A stretch of 15,288 nt of DNA from JAGOUU01 sp964387745 (GTDB taxonomy: Bacteria > Pseudomonadota > Gammaproteobacteria > JAGOUU01): assembly GCA_964387745.1 (NCBI GenBank), contig CAYLXL010000047.1:1-15288 (forward strand), read 5' to 3'. Of this stretch, positions 15,209 through 15,288 are shown one piece after another; the stretch's first letter is position 1, and every line of letters begins with the position of its first letter. The position numbers were made by a program, and so were the translations under genes. Below the pieces are notes generated by a model. That model searched no databases and was not told the DNA's origin. It saw only the letters and a list, made by a program, of their open reading frames with translations.

Positions 15209-15288
15209 GTTGCACGGATTAACTCTTCCCCTTGGGGCATAGGCGTCAAGCTAAGGAGATTCAAAACGTTATAAGGGTTTGAAAAATA
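15209..15288. other. Terminal 80 bp of unusual composition, possible edge of a repeat
   Basis: After the last stop codon the sequence includes CCCC-TT-GGGG (15228-15237) and a locally GC-richer segment with stop codons on the plus strand, then AAGGAG (15255-15260), which could serve a gene beginning just beyond the window. It looks unlike the other intergenic DNA here, as if it were the edge of a dispersed repeat or mobile element, but the fragment is too short to identify. Confidence 0.25.

Overview
The window reads as chromosomal DNA of an AT-rich, probably host-associated gammaproteobacterium. The best guess is the order Legionellales (Legionella, Coxiella, Rickettsiella or Berkiella-like); this is inference. 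The grounds are the gammaproteobacterial neighbourhood barA / rlmD / relA, two large effector-like multi-membrane-span proteins of no recognised family, Sel1 and TPR-like proteins, and near-perfect PmrA-type and CpxR-type boxes in front of one of the unrecognised genes. In Legionella and Coxiella PmrA, and in Legionella CpxR, control many Dot/Icm secretion-system and effector genes.

Layout. Positions 1-64 hold a hairpin repeat. Positions 65-3992 (minus strand) are a two-gene operon: a secreted ABC-type substrate-binding protein followed 4 bp later by a BarA/LetS-type hybrid histidine kinase. A 225-bp divergent spacer follows. Positions 4218-9234 (plus strand) are an accessory block: a 731-aa membrane protein, a strong terminator, a YhhN-family (lysoplasmalogenase-like) protein, and a 621-aa membrane protein whose hydrophobic core resembles that of the 731-aa protein. 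Positions 9322-12966 are the rlmD-relA operon (23S rRNA m5U methyltransferase and ppGpp synthetase). Positions 13081-15208 hold a Sel1-repeat protein with a good sigma-70 promoter, then an unrecognised TPR-like protein. The last 80 bases are intergenic, of unusual composition and unexplained.

How it fits together. In Escherichia coli barA is divergent from rlmD-relA with little between them. Here the same three genes keep order and orientation but are separated by about 5 kb of accessory genes. BarA/LetS and RelA are the two inputs (phosphorelay and ppGpp) that switch Legionella-type bacteria from growth to transmission, so an effector-like block between them, carrying PmrA and CpxR boxes, is suggestive. 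No CRISPR, tRNA, rRNA or intact insertion sequence was seen. Main points for a second look: the stacked PmrA and CpxR boxes (7239-7311), the possible paralogous effector-like pair, the orphan binding protein tied to BarA, and the apparently leaderless rlmD transcript.
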